Origin: Pseudomonadota bacterium
GTDB taxonomy: Bacteria; Pseudomonadota; Alphaproteobacteria; Rhizobiales; Phreatobacteraceae
NCBI GenBank assembly: GCA_020161695.1
Contig: JAIUOO010000011.1
Span: forward strand, 62,001-126,000
Length of the DNA: 64,000 bases
Direction: 5' to 3'
The notes beneath the pieces are model-generated. The model had not been told where the DNA came from. It did not search any database and was given only the letters and a program-made list of their open reading frames with translations. Shown here piece after piece: positions 26,248 to 35,690 of this stretch; within the stretch, counting starts at the first letter, position 1, and each line of letters starts with the position of its first letter. The position numbers and the translations under genes are program-made.

Positions 26248-27888
26248 TCAGCCGCCATAGGCCTTGGCGCCTTTCGACGACACCAGCCCCTCTGCGAGAT
26301 CGCGCTCCAGCGCCGCTCGATCTCGCTTGGCGGGATCGCCGATGCCTGCGCCACCCGGGGTCATGACCACGAGACGGTCATCCGGCGGGATGAGCTGGAA
26401 GCCCTTGCCCTTCAGCTTCTTGCCGGACTTCAGCGCGACAGCGCCGGCAGCACCGTCCCTGCCCCCGTCGCGCCCGCGCGGGGGGTGATCGATGCGATCA
26501 TAGGCTGCGAGCAGGTCGAAGGGCTTGCCGATCCGGCTGCCGACCTCGATCACCTGGCCGAGCCCGCCGCGCGTGCGACCAGCCCCACCGGAATCCTCGC
26601 GGAACTCCTTGCGCCAGAAGATCAGCGGGGTGATCGACTCGGCGATCTCAACCGGCGTTCCTTTAACGCCCGAGGGATAGGCGGTCGCCGAGAGGCCGTC
26701 CTTCATCGGGCGCGCGCCGGTGCCGCCATTGGAGGTCACCGCCATGGTGAACCCGTAATTGCCGAGGCCGGCATCTTCCGTCTGGCCGCGAACATTGAGG
26801 TTCCACAGGCAGGACGTGCCCTCTGCCGGCACGCGGTCGGGAATGGCCTGCCGGAGCGCGCCGAACACCACGTCGGGCAACATCTGCCCGATGATGTGGC
26901 GCGAAGCGACCGGCTTCGGCTTGAGCGCGTTGACGATTGAGTTCTCAGGCGCGGAGACGGTCAGTGGCGCCAGCGACCCCGCATTGTTCGGGATGTCCTT
27001 GCCGACGATGCAGGCGAGGCCGAACACCGTGTAGGCGGTGGTATAGGCGAGTGGCACGTTGATGCCGCGCTTCGATGCCGGTCCGGTGCCGGTGAAGTCG
27101 ACGTGGATACCCTTCCTTGTGACTTCCACCGTGCAGGACAGCGTCACCGGCTCGTCATAGCCATCGACCGTCATGGTGTTCGACCACTTGCCCTGCGGCA
27201 GCGCCGCGACAGCCTCGAGGACGGCGGCCTTGGAGCGGGACATGATGTGCCTGGACAGCACGTCGAGGTCCTTCAGGCCGAATTCCTCCATCATCTCGGA
27301 GAGGCGCTCGCAGCCGACATCGTTGCAGGCGGCAAGCGAATAGACATCGCCCTCCGTGTCGATGGGCAGGCGCGTATTGGCGCGGATCATCGCCATCAGC
27401 GTCTCGTTCAGCTTGCCCCGGTCGGCGAGCTTGAGGAGCGGGATGTAGAGCCCCTCCATGAACACGTCGGTGCCGTCGGGCCCGAAGCCGATGCCGCCGA
27501 TATCCATCAAATGACTCGTGCAGGAAAACAGCCCGACGAGCTTGCCGCGATGGAAGGCCGGCGTCGTCAGCACGAAGTCGTTGAGGTGGCCGGTGCCCAT
27601 CCACGGGTCATTGGTGATGTAGATGTCGCCCGGCTTCATCGTGTCGACCGGGAAGGCCTTGACGAAATGCCTGACGCTCTCGGCCATGGAATTGACGTGG
27701 CCGGGCGTGCCGGTCACGGCCTGGGCCAGCATGTTGCCCTCGCGGTCGAAGACGCCGGCGGACAGATCGCCCGCCTCGCGCACGATGGGCGAGAAGGCGG
27801 TGCGCAGCAGAACCTGCGCCTGTTCCTCGACCACCGCGATGAGGCGGTTCCACATGACCTGCAGTTCGATGTCGGAAAGCTTGCTCAT
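26248..27888 (-). CDS. hyuB: Hydantoinase B/oxoprolinase family protein
   Basis: Cytosolic subunit of an ATP-dependent hydantoinase or oxoprolinase, 546 residues. Family motifs include the N-terminal ELQVMWNRLIAVVEEQAQ, FSPIVREAGDLSAGVFD, ITNDPWMGTGHLNDF, and the C-terminal GGAGRTRGGLGQ and MTPGGAGIGDP. The start at 27888 is 5 bp after the hyuA stop. HyuA activates the lactam or hydantoin carbonyl with ATP and HyuB hydrolyses it. Confidence 0.93.
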   Translation of the reverse strand: MSKLSDIELQVMWNRLIAVVEEQAQVLLRTAFSPIVREAGDLSAGVFDREGNMLAQAVTGTPGHVNSMAESVRHFVKAFPVDTMKPGDIYITNDPWMGTGHLNDFVLTTPAFHRGKLVGLFSCTSHLMDIGGIGFGPDGTDVFMEGLYIPLLKLADRGKLNETLMAMIRANTRLPIDTEGDVYSLAACNDVGCERLSEMMEEFGLKDLDVLSRHIMSRSKAAVLEAVAALPQGKWSNTMTVDGYDEPVTLSCTVEVTRKGIHVDFTGTGPASKRGINVPLAYTTAYTVFGLACIVGKDIPNNAGSLAPLTVSAPENSIVNALKPKPVASRHIIGQMLPDVVFGALRQAIPDRVPAEGTSCLWNLNVRGQTEDAGLGNYGFTMAVTSNGGTGARPMKDGLSATAYPSGVKGTPVEIAESITPLIFWRKEFREDSGGAGRTRGGLGQVIEVGSRIGKPFDLLAAYDRIDHPPRGRDGGRDGAAGAVALKSGKKLKGKGFQLIPPDDRLVVMTPGGAGIGDPAKRDRAALERDLAEGLVSSKGAKAYGG

Positions 27889-27893
27889 GACGG

Positions 27894-30071
27894 TCACTTT
27901 CCCTTCTTCGAGGCAGGTTCGGCCTTCGCAGCAGATTTGCCGGCCTTGCGGGCGGTCAGGACGAGACCGAGCCCACCGTCGATCTCGGCATCGAAGGTCG
28001 CCGTGACGAAGGTGGACGTGCCGGCTTCCACGACGATGGCCGGACCGGCAATCCGAGCGCCGGGCGCCATGGCGAGGCGGTCGTACATCGGCACCTTCAA
28101 GGTCTTGCCGGCCTTGGCGTCGAAGACGGGCCGCGTGCCGATCGGTTTCGGCCCCGTCTTGGACTTCGGCTTCGCCAGCATTGGCGGCCGCGCGGTGTCG
28201 GTCGTCACCAGCAGCGACCACGACAGAATTTCGATGGCCGCGCCGGGAATGTGACGGGCGAACAGCTGGCGATAGCCTGCCTCGAAGCTGTCGCGCATCT
28301 TCGCCATGTCCTTGTCCGTCAGCGCACGGATCGGCAGCGCGACCGCGATCTCGTGCCCCTGCCCCGCATAGCGCATGAAGGCTGTGCGGGTTTCCGTCAG
28401 CTTGCGGTTGCCCGCGGCCGCCCTGGCGAGGGCCGACGCCTCGGCGCTCATGCCGGACAGCAGCCGGTTCGCCTCCTTCAGGTCGAAACGGTCGAGCCGC
28501 ATGAACCTGGAATGGACCAATTCATAGGCCGCCGGCGCGCGCAGGAAGCCGACTGCCGAGCCGACGCCGGCGTCCGCCGGCACGACGATGCGGGCAATGC
28601 CGAGCTTCTCGGCAAGGCGGGCCGCATGGAGCGGCGCGGCGCCACCAAACGCGACCATGGTGTGATCGGAGACAACGACGCCGCGCTCGACGGAATGGAC
28701 GCGGGCGGCATTGGCCATGTTCTCATCGACGATCTCGGCGACGCCATGGGCGGCCATCGCGGTCGACAGCGACAAGGGTTTGCCGACGCTCGCATCGAGC
28801 GCCGCATCGGACTTCTCGGGATAGAGCTTGATCGCGCCGCCTGCGAAACGGGCGGGCTCGATCTTGCCGATGGCAACATCGGCGTCGGTGACGGTCGGCA
28901 GCTCACCGCCACGTCCGTAGCAGGCAGGCCCCGGCACCGAGGCCGCGGAATCCGGCCCGACCGTGATGCGCTTCAGCGTATCGACGCGCGCGATGGAACC
29001 GCCGCCCGCGCCGATCTCGACCATTTCGATGACGGGGATACGGACGGGAAGACCCGAGCCCTTCATGAAACGCGACTGCCGGTCGACCTCGAAGGTGCGC
29101 GCCTTGTAGGGCGTCGCATCGTGGATGAGGCAGATCTTCGCGGTCGTGCCGCCCATGTCGAAGGACAGAACCTTGTCCTCGCCGCGCTCGGCCGCAATGT
29201 GCGCCGCGAGAATCGCGCCGCCTGCGGGACCCGACTCCACAAGGCGGATCGGAAAGCGCGCCGCCGTTTCCAGCGTCGCCAGCGAACCGCCCGAGGTCAT
29301 CAGGTGAATGGGCTTCCCATAGCCTTCGGCGGCGAAGCGGGCCTTCAGGCGGCCGAGATAACCGGCCATCAGCGGCTGGACATAGGCATTGGCGACCGCC
29401 GTCGAGGTGCGCTCGTATTCGCGCATCTCCGGGCAGACCTCGCAGGACAGCGTGACCGCAATCTCCGGCACCTCCCTGGCGAGGATCTCGCGGACCCGTT
29501 CCTCGTGCTTGCCGTTGGCGTAGGAATGGATGAAGGCGACCGCGACCGCATCGACCTTCTGCTTCTTCAGCTCCTTGGCGAGGCGGACAACTGCGGCCTC
29601 GTCGAGTTCGACCCAGACCTTGCCCATCACGTCGATGCGCTCGGGAACGGTGAAACGCAACTGACGCGGCACGAGCTGGCGCGGCTTGTCGATGAAGATG
29701 TCGTACTGGTCGTAGCGCCCCTCGTCGGCGATCTCGATCACGTCCCGGAAACCGTCGGTGGCAATCAGCGCGGTCCGGGCGCCCTTGCGCTCGATCACCG
29801 CATTGGTCGCCAGCGTCGTGCCATGGACGAAGACGTCGAGGTCAGCGAAGCCGATGCCGGCCTCCTTCAGCACGATGCGCGTGCCGTCGACCACCGCCTC
29901 CTCGGGCGCATGGGGCGTGGTCAGCACCTTGGTGGTGAAACGCCTGTCACCCTGCTCAAGGACGATGTCGGTGAACGTCCCGCCGATATCGGTGGCAAGG
30001 CGGGTGATGCCCGATTTCGCCTTCGGTGACGACGCTGCCTTGGTCGAGGGCTTGGCTGCTGATTTGGCCAT
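27894..30071 (-). CDS. hyuA: Hydantoinase A/oxoprolinase family protein
   Basis: ATP-binding subunit of 725 residues with the actin-like phosphate loop ATDIGGTFTDIVLEQ near residue 27, VHGTTLATNAVIERKG, SFDMGGTTAKICLI and GAGGGSIARVD. Both ends carry Ala/Lys-rich tails (the first 20 residues and the last 20) not typical of the family core. The ATG at 30069-30071 follows the control region with the 30228-30245 inverted repeat. It may act on hydantoins, 5-oxoproline or related lactams; the precise substrate is unknown. Confidence 0.93.
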   Translation of the reverse strand: MAKSAAKPSTKAASSPKAKSGITRLATDIGGTFTDIVLEQGDRRFTTKVLTTPHAPEEAVVDGTRIVLKEAGIGFADLDVFVHGTTLATNAVIERKGARTALIATDGFRDVIEIADEGRYDQYDIFIDKPRQLVPRQLRFTVPERIDVMGKVWVELDEAAVVRLAKELKKQKVDAVAVAFIHSYANGKHEERVREILAREVPEIAVTLSCEVCPEMREYERTSTAVANAYVQPLMAGYLGRLKARFAAEGYGKPIHLMTSGGSLATLETAARFPIRLVESGPAGGAILAAHIAAERGEDKVLSFDMGGTTAKICLIHDATPYKARTFEVDRQSRFMKGSGLPVRIPVIEMVEIGAGGGSIARVDTLKRITVGPDSAASVPGPACYGRGGELPTVTDADVAIGKIEPARFAGGAIKLYPEKSDAALDASVGKPLSLSTAMAAHGVAEIVDENMANAARVHSVERGVVVSDHTMVAFGGAAPLHAARLAEKLGIARIVVPADAGVGSAVGFLRAPAAYELVHSRFMRLDRFDLKEANRLLSGMSAEASALARAAAGNRKLTETRTAFMRYAGQGHEIAVALPIRALTDKDMAKMRDSFEAGYRQLFARHIPGAAIEILSWSLLVTTDTARPPMLAKPKSKTGPKPIGTRPVFDAKAGKTLKVPMYDRLAMAPGARIAGPAIVVEAGTSTFVTATFDAEIDGGLGLVLTARKAGKSAAKAEPASKKGK

Positions 30072-30227
30072 GCTGAGGTCGGTCCGATCCGTGAGGCCGG
30101 CACGCGGATGCACCATGCAGGCCGCTGCCGAGGTCGCAGGATTGTCGCACGAAACGCCGCCGTTTCACGACCGCCTGCGGTATGGGCGGTGACATTCCAG
30201 CGCCGCAGGGCGCAAGTCAACAATTCA

Positions 30228-30245
30228 TCGACAATTCGTTGTCGA
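30228..30245. promoter_or_regulatory. Inverted repeat upstream of hyuA, candidate operator
   Basis: TCGACAA (30228-30234), spacer TTCG, TTGTCGA (30239-30245), perfect 7-bp arms. An upstream stretch TCAACAATTCA (30217-30227) repeats the pattern of TCGACAATTCG imperfectly. It is 157 bp upstream of the hyuA start, in a 228-bp gap after the acetamidase gene. It resembles the repeat at 25135-25149. Confidence 0.45.
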
Positions 30246-30299
30246 AATGGCCTCGTCAGCGCGGCAATGCAGACCTGCACTGCATTTGGCACGCGCGGT

Positions 30300-31247
30300 T
30301 CAGCGCACTTTCGCGAGCCACTTCTTGTCGAGCATCACGTGGATGCCCTTGTTGCCATTGACGACCTGCGTCACCCGGACGTCGGCGACCAGCGACAGGA
30401 GCGCGAAGGCTTCGTCGCGATCGAGGCCCGACCGCGCCGTGACCAGATCGATCATCGAGCGCAGGGCGATCTGCACCGCCGCGTCAAGATCGGGATCGAA
30501 GGCCATGGTGATGGCGTGGATCGGCGTCTCGGCCATGGGCCAGACAAGGCTCATGTCGTCGCGGAGGGTCAGCCGGAACGTGCCTATCAATCCGGTTTCG
30601 ATGGCGGTGATGCAGACCTCGCCGTCGCCCTGCGCGCCATGGGCGTCGCCGACCGAGAAGTTCGCGCCATCGACGAAGACCGGCAGGTAGAGCGTCGTGC
30701 CGGCGACCAGTTCCTTGTTGTCGAGATTACCGCCGTTGCGGCGTGGCGGCAGCGTGTTGACGCGGCCCCATTCGGCTGGCGGCGCAACGGCCATAACGCC
30801 GAAGAACGGCCGGTCGAGCGCGATCTCATGACCCCAGGGCATGGTCGCGATCTTGCGGGCGCGATCGATGCGCGAATGGAACAGCCGGAAGGCATTGACG
30901 TCGTCGGGCAAGGCTCCGGACAGCGGCTTCACGAAGGTGTAGCCCCAGTCATAGTGCAGGTCGATCGCTTCGATATCGACCTGCAGCACCTGTCCCGGTT
31001 TCGCGCCAGCCACGGCCACGGGCCCCGTGCAGATGTGGCCGGGTAGCGTCGGACCGCCAAACTTCTGGTGGATCGCCGTCAGGGCCGGCGGAATGCCCCA
31101 GTCGGCCGGCGGCAGGACGTCAGCTCCGCCGGAAACGGTCGAGATCGTCACCCGGTCGCCGGAGGCAATCGTCAGGCGCGGCGGTAGGACCGCCTCGAAA
31201 TAACCCCAGTGGGCCGTATCGGCAGAGGCGTCGAGGCGGTGGCTCAT
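30300..31247 (-). CDS. Acetamidase/formamidase family protein
   Basis: Cytosolic amidase of 315 residues of the FmdA_AmdA family, which hydrolyses short amides to acid and ammonia. Visible family segments are GHICTGPVAVAGAKPGQVLQVDIEAI, HYDWGYTF, VGDAHGAQGDGEV with nearby metal-binding candidates, and a C-terminal SLVADVRVTQVVNGNKGIH. The ATG overlaps the TRAP permease stop by 4 bp. Placed between a TRAP transporter and hyuAB, it may handle an amide released in the same pathway. Confidence 0.92.
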   Translation of the reverse strand: MSHRLDASADTAHWGYFEAVLPPRLTIASGDRVTISTVSGGADVLPPADWGIPPALTAIHQKFGGPTLPGHICTGPVAVAGAKPGQVLQVDIEAIDLHYDWGYTFVKPLSGALPDDVNAFRLFHSRIDRARKIATMPWGHEIALDRPFFGVMAVAPPAEWGRVNTLPPRRNGGNLDNKELVAGTTLYLPVFVDGANFSVGDAHGAQGDGEVCITAIETGLIGTFRLTLRDDMSLVWPMAETPIHAITMAFDPDLDAAVQIALRSMIDLVTARSGLDRDEAFALLSLVADVRVTQVVNGNKGIHVMLDKKWLAKVR

Positions 31248-33694
31248 GTCGTGTCCCGGAGTGGCGGCGTCGCTCTCGCCGTTCTCACCCGGAACCAATG
31301 CAGCGCCAAGCCCGCGCCGAGGAAGGCCAGCCCCGCCGCATCGGCATAGGCGCTGGGGGCAAGGAGCAGGCCACCGCCGATCAGGCAGAGGATTCGCTCC
31401 GTCCAGGTCGCCTGTTCGAGGGCCTGCCCGGTGAACATGATGCAGAGGCCGACCAGCGCCAGGCAGGCGGTGATAGTCACCCAAATCACTGAAAGCCAGG
31501 GCAGAAGACCCGACGGCAGCCCATAGGTGATCGCGCCGGCGGCATTGGTGCCGGTCGGCACGAGCATGAGCAATTGTGCGCCATCGGGCGTCAGGCAGAA
31601 CATGAACGGCACGAGAAAGGCCGGCAGCGTGTACTTCCACGCCTGCATCGTGGTGCGGAACGGCTCGCCACCGGTAATGGCCGAGGCCGCGAAGGGGGCA
31701 AGCGCCGTCGGCGGTGAAACGTCGGCCAGCACGGCATAGTAGAACATGAACATGTGCGCGGCGGCCGGCGGCACGCCGACCTTGACCAGCGCCGGCACGA
31801 GCATCACAGCGGCAATGATGTAGCTGGCCGTCACTGGCACGGAGAGACCGAGGATCCACATGGCCACCGCAGCCATGAGCAGGATCAGGAACACGTTCGA
31901 ACCGCCGGCCGCGATGATGATGCCGGAAATGGTGAGGCCGAGCCCTGTCAGGTTCACCACGGAGACGATGACGCCGGCGCAAGCGCAGACAGCAACGATG
32001 GCAAGTGTCGAGCGCGTGCCGTCGATCAGCGCCTCGATCATGGCCGTGCCGCCGGCCGGCAGGGCGCGCCCCGACCGCATCGCGAGCAGCGACTGGACGC
32101 CCGAGGCGGCCACGGCCGCCGCAATGCCCCAGAAGCTGGCGACCGACAGGCGGCCGTCGAACAGTTCGTGCATCCCGAACGTGCGGGGTATGTCCGACAG
32201 CCCGAAGAAATGCGCGGCAAGGGCCGCGCCGCAGCCGATCAGGAAGCCGCTCCGGGTCACGAGCTGGCTGTCCGGCCGCAGCATCGACAGCACGAAGGCG
32301 ACCACGATCGACCAGTAGACCGCCATGAAGCTGGTGAAGCCAAGCACGAGGAAGATCGCGATCGCGCCGAGCGAGATGAAGTGATAGCCGCCGGCCTTGG
32401 TCAGCTCCCAGAGCGAGGCGTCGGACGTGCGCACGGCAGAGACGTTCATGCGCCGGGAATCGGCCTCGGTCATCAGCCAGCACGAGACATAGTAGAGGAT
32501 GGTCGGGATCGTCGCGTAGATGAGGATCTGCAGGTAATCGACGTCGAGGAACTCGGCGATGATGAAGGCCGCCGCGCCCAGCGTCGGCGGCGACAGGGTC
32601 GCGCCGATGCCGGCTGCAGAGAGCATGCCGCCGGCGACGTTGGGCGAGTAGCCCGACCGTTTCAGCATGGGCCAGGCCAGCGAGGAAACCGTGACCGTCG
32701 TCGCGACGCCCGAGCCGGAAACCGTCCCCAGAAGGAAACCGGAGGCGACCACCGCCCGTCCCGGTGCTGACGGCGACGGGTTCTTGCCGAACAGGGCGAA
32801 GGCCCATTCGATGAAGAAGCGCCCGGCCCCGCCGCGATCCAGCACCGCGCCATAGATGGTGAACAGGATGATGAAGGTGGCGGCCACGTCGAGCGGGGTG
32901 GTGAAGATGCCCTCGAGGGTCAGGAAATTCTGGCCGATGATGCGGTTCACCGTGAAGCCGCGGTGCTCGAACACATCCGGGATCAGCCAGCCGGACCCGG
33001 CATAGCAATAGACCAGGAAGACAAGCGCGATGGCCGGCAGGATCCAGCCGACCGCCCTGCGCGTCGCCTCCAGCACCAGCAGGATCAGCGCCAGGCCGAG
33101 GACCAGTTCCTCCGGCGCCGGGCGCATGGCGCGGGACTTGTAGGCGTCGATGTTCAGGGACAGATAAACTGCGGTGTAGAGCGCCACCGCCGCAAAGATC
33201 CAGTCGACGGGCTGAAGGCGCGCCAGGCAGCGATTGGATACCAGCAGCGGATAGCTGAGGAAGCACAGCGCCAGCACGACGCCGAGCCCGTAGGCGACGC
33301 TGGATCGGCCATAGATCGCGAACATCGGGTTCGGGTGGTGCAGCAGATAGGCGATGGCGGCGGCGGCCAGCAGGCAGGCGACCAGTTCCTCGGGCGTCGC
33401 ACGCCGCGTCTGCGGGTAGCCGTCGGCGCCCTGCTTCGTCAGCGGATAGAGAATGAAGGTCAGGGCCAGGCAGGCGGCGAGGAATGTCGAGCGATAAACC
33501 GTCGTGTTGATCGCGAACTGCGTCCAGTAGAGCGCGAATCCTCCGATCGCGAGGCAAGCGCCGCTGGTCAGCCAGCCAAGCCAGCCGTCGACACGGCGGG
33601 CCGGCCCACCCTCGGAATCGGACGAGAGCTTCTCGATCTCTTCGGCGGTGAGCTGCCGCTCGCCGTTCCGCTGTTCCGCTTGAACGGACGTCAT
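31244..33694 (-). CDS. TRAP transporter permease, fused 4TM/12TM subunits
   Basis: 816-residue membrane protein of the fused DctQ-DctM type that works with TAXI receptors. The N-terminal 60 residues are hydrophilic (the first Met has GAGGAAGG upstream). The large-subunit part shows GTVSGSGVATTVTVSSLAWPMLKRSGYSP with SAAGIGATLSPPTLGAAAF, and later SVPVTASYIIAAVMLVPALVKVG. Downstream of the TAXI receptor and a terminator-like hairpin; overlaps the acetamidase gene by 4 bp. Confidence 0.93.
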   Translation of the reverse strand: MTSVQAEQRNGERQLTAEEIEKLSSDSEGGPARRVDGWLGWLTSGACLAIGGFALYWTQFAINTTVYRSTFLAACLALTFILYPLTKQGADGYPQTRRATPEELVACLLAAAAIAYLLHHPNPMFAIYGRSSVAYGLGVVLALCFLSYPLLVSNRCLARLQPVDWIFAAVALYTAVYLSLNIDAYKSRAMRPAPEELVLGLALILLVLEATRRAVGWILPAIALVFLVYCYAGSGWLIPDVFEHRGFTVNRIIGQNFLTLEGIFTTPLDVAATFIILFTIYGAVLDRGGAGRFFIEWAFALFGKNPSPSAPGRAVVASGFLLGTVSGSGVATTVTVSSLAWPMLKRSGYSPNVAGGMLSAAGIGATLSPPTLGAAAFIIAEFLDVDYLQILIYATIPTILYYVSCWLMTEADSRRMNVSAVRTSDASLWELTKAGGYHFISLGAIAIFLVLGFTSFMAVYWSIVVAFVLSMLRPDSQLVTRSGFLIGCGAALAAHFFGLSDIPRTFGMHELFDGRLSVASFWGIAAAVAASGVQSLLAMRSGRALPAGGTAMIEALIDGTRSTLAIVAVCACAGVIVSVVNLTGLGLTISGIIIAAGGSNVFLILLMAAVAMWILGLSVPVTASYIIAAVMLVPALVKVGVPPAAAHMFMFYYAVLADVSPPTALAPFAASAITGGEPFRTTMQAWKYTLPAFLVPFMFCLTPDGAQLLMLVPTGTNAAGAITYGLPSGLLPWLSVIWVTITACLALVGLCIMFTGQALEQATWTERILCLIGGGLLLAPSAYADAAGLAFLGAGLALHWFRVRTARATPPLRDTT

Positions 33695-33786
33695 GCCTTC
33701 CTCGCCTCCCCGCGCAGGCGGGGCAGCGCCTTGACGACGCCTTGTCCCCGTTACTCCTCGGCGCACCATAGCGGCTGTCGCCAAGG

Positions 33787-33822
33787 AAAAAAGCCGGGGC
33801 GGAGGGTTCCGTCCCCGGCTTT
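33787..33822 (-). terminator. Terminator between TAXI receptor and TRAP permease genes
   Basis: Stem AAAGCCGGGG (33790-33799) with CCCCGGCTTT (33813-33822), about ten pairs, and on the minus strand a run of six T (33787-33792). It lies 53 bp past the receptor stop. Partial read-through would give excess receptor over permease, as expected for TRAP systems. Confidence 0.8.
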
Positions 33823-33875
33823 CGCGCGATGTCCGCGGAACCGACGGCCGTTCGGGGCCGCCCGGCTCGCGTCGC

Positions 33876-34838
33876 TCACATGGCGACGCCCTTGGACTTG
33901 TAGAAGGCCTCTGCCGCCGGATGGAAGGCAACCGCAGTCTTGGTCGCTGCGCTCTGCAGGTTGAGCTTGCGCGCCTCCGGATGAATGCCCTGCACGTCGG
34001 TCAGGTTGTTGAACACCCCCTCGAGCATGCGCGTGACGAGGGCGTTCGGCGCCTTCGAATTGACCACGATGACATTGGCGACGCCGATGGCCGGCACCGG
34101 TGCGGTCTGCCCGGCATAGCTGTTCGCGGGCATGGTGAAGCCGCGATAGAGTCCCGGATACTTGGCGTTCATCGCCACCAGCTCCTTGGACGCATCGACC
34201 AGCTTCATCGGCGCGCGCCCGCCCTGCGCGAGGTCGCGCACGGCAGCGGTCGGAATTCCGCCGCCCCAGAAGAAGCCCGCGATCTTGCCGTCGGCGAAGG
34301 CATTGGCACATTCGGCGACGCCGAGATTGTCGCGCGTGATGTCTGTGCGCGGATTGAGTCCGGCGGCCTCAAGCGTGCGGTCCGCCCAGCCTTCGGTCGA
34401 TGAGCCCGCCGAGCCGACGCCAATGCGCTTGCCCTTCATGTCGGCGATCGAATTGATCGAGGGCTGAGCGACGACATGGAGGATGTTGTCATAAAGCACG
34501 GCCAGCACGCTGACCTCGCGCTTGCCGCCCTGGGCGTAGGCGCCTTGTCCCGCCAGCGCATCCACCACGGAATCGAGCGTCGACAGGCCCATATCGGCAT
34601 CGCCGGCCGAGACGAGATTGATGTTATCGACGGAACCGCCGGTGACCTGCGCGGTCGCCTGGGTGTTCTGCATCTTCTCGGTGAGGATGCGGGCAAGACC
34701 GCCGCCATAGACGAAATAGACGCCGCCCGTGCCGCCGGTGGCGATGGTCAGGCGGGTGCGCGACTGCGCGAAAACCGGCGCGGACAGCATTGCGGCACCG
34801 CTGGCCAGCGCCACGCGGCGCGTCAGGTTGATCGACAT
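33876..34838 (-). CDS. TAXI-family TRAP transporter solute-binding protein
   Basis: Periplasmic receptor of 320 residues. A signal peptide ends at VFA-Q near residue 24 (it has an RR pair, TRRVALASG, so Tat export is possible). The TAXI signature TIATGGTGGVYFVYGGGLA follows at once. Other family segments are QVTGGSVDNINLV and GKRIGVGSAGSSTEG. GGAGGAGTTTTC precedes the ATG. First gene of the TRAP-amidase-hyuAB block. Ligand unknown, presumably an amide or lactam. Confidence 0.93.
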   Translation of the reverse strand: MSINLTRRVALASGAAMLSAPVFAQSRTRLTIATGGTGGVYFVYGGGLARILTEKMQNTQATAQVTGGSVDNINLVSAGDADMGLSTLDSVVDALAGQGAYAQGGKREVSVLAVLYDNILHVVAQPSINSIADMKGKRIGVGSAGSSTEGWADRTLEAAGLNPRTDITRDNLGVAECANAFADGKIAGFFWGGGIPTAAVRDLAQGGRAPMKLVDASKELVAMNAKYPGLYRGFTMPANSYAGQTAPVPAIGVANVIVVNSKAPNALVTRMLEGVFNNLTDVQGIHPEARKLNLQSAATKTAVAFHPAAEAFYKSKGVAM

Positions 34839-34953
34839 GAAAACTCCTCCCTCATTGTTCGGCCGCGGCGCGTCCGGCATCCACCAGCGCGACCGCGTTG
34901 AGAGGAGCATATAGCGCGCGGCTCGGCCCTGATAAGGGGTTATCCGAAGGTCG

Positions 34954-35643
34954 TCAGCCCTCGAACGGAAACCGGGCGAGGATGGTGAAGCTGGATTGCC
35001 GGTCATCCTGCCGGAACACGGCAAGCGCATCGACACGGACAGGAGCCGCAAGTGGCGCGTAGGCCGCGGCCAGCGCTTCGCGCACAGGAATGCGGAGTGG
35101 CTCGGGCAACGAGCCTGTCAGCGTCATGTGGAAGCGGAAATCCTCGAAAACGTAGGGATAGCCGAAGGCATCCATCTGGGCGATCTGGCGTTCCGTCAGT
35201 GGAGCTTTCAGGCGGCGCGCGCGATCCGTCTCGCTCATCGGCGCGCGGAACGCGTCGAGGTCGCGAACGCAATCCGCCGCGAGAGTGGCGAGCGCGTCGG
35301 ACGGCTCGGCCGGCACCAGCGCAATGAAAGACTTCAGCAAGGCGACGGTCATGGCCGGCAGAACCACGGCCGACCGCCGTTCGGCGAAGATCATCGCCGC
35401 TTCGAGCAGGTCGGCCTCGCTGGCATCCTCGGCGAGTTCGAAGGGCGCCTTGAGCGTGCCGTGAAAGCCGTAGCGGCGGGGATCGTCGGTCAGTTCGGCC
35501 CAGTCCGGGCGCCCGAAGGGTTCACCGGCCGGAAAAGCCGCATCGCGGGCGAGAGCCGCGTCATAACCGATGACGGACGAGCCGAACCGCCAGAGCGGGT
35601 CGTCGGGCGGCGGAGCGGCGTAGAGGGCGTAGCGTGTGGTCAT
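34954..35643 (-). CDS. DUF1045 protein, 2H-phosphoesterase-like
   Basis: 229-residue protein of the DUF1045 family that is often found with phosphonate-utilisation genes. Two His-x-Thr motifs, HGTLKAPF (about 60) and HMTLTGSL (about 172), match the paired catalytic motifs of 2H phosphoesterases. A cyclic phosphate or RNA-like ester would be the expected substrate. No phn genes are visible in the window, so the phosphonate link is not supported locally. Confidence 0.8.
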   Translation of the reverse strand: MTTRYALYAAPPPDDPLWRFGSSVIGYDAALARDAAFPAGEPFGRPDWAELTDDPRRYGFHGTLKAPFELAEDASEADLLEAAMIFAERRSAVVLPAMTVALLKSFIALVPAEPSDALATLAADCVRDLDAFRAPMSETDRARRLKAPLTERQIAQMDAFGYPYVFEDFRFHMTLTGSLPEPLRIPVREALAAAYAPLAAPVRVDALAVFRQDDRQSSFTILARFPFEG

Positions 35644-35690
35644 GGCGAGCGCTTAGCCGGCGGACATGAATGGCTCAAGACGGAAAGGCA

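Noticed and set aside
28251..30029. Open frame of 592 codons on the plus strand
   Set aside because: Antisense to hyuA, which is a strong family match over the same interval; composition is that of a shadow frame.
31248..33557. Upstream extension of the acetamidase frame
   Set aside because: Lies within the TRAP permease gene in another frame; the family N-terminus matches the ATG at 31247.
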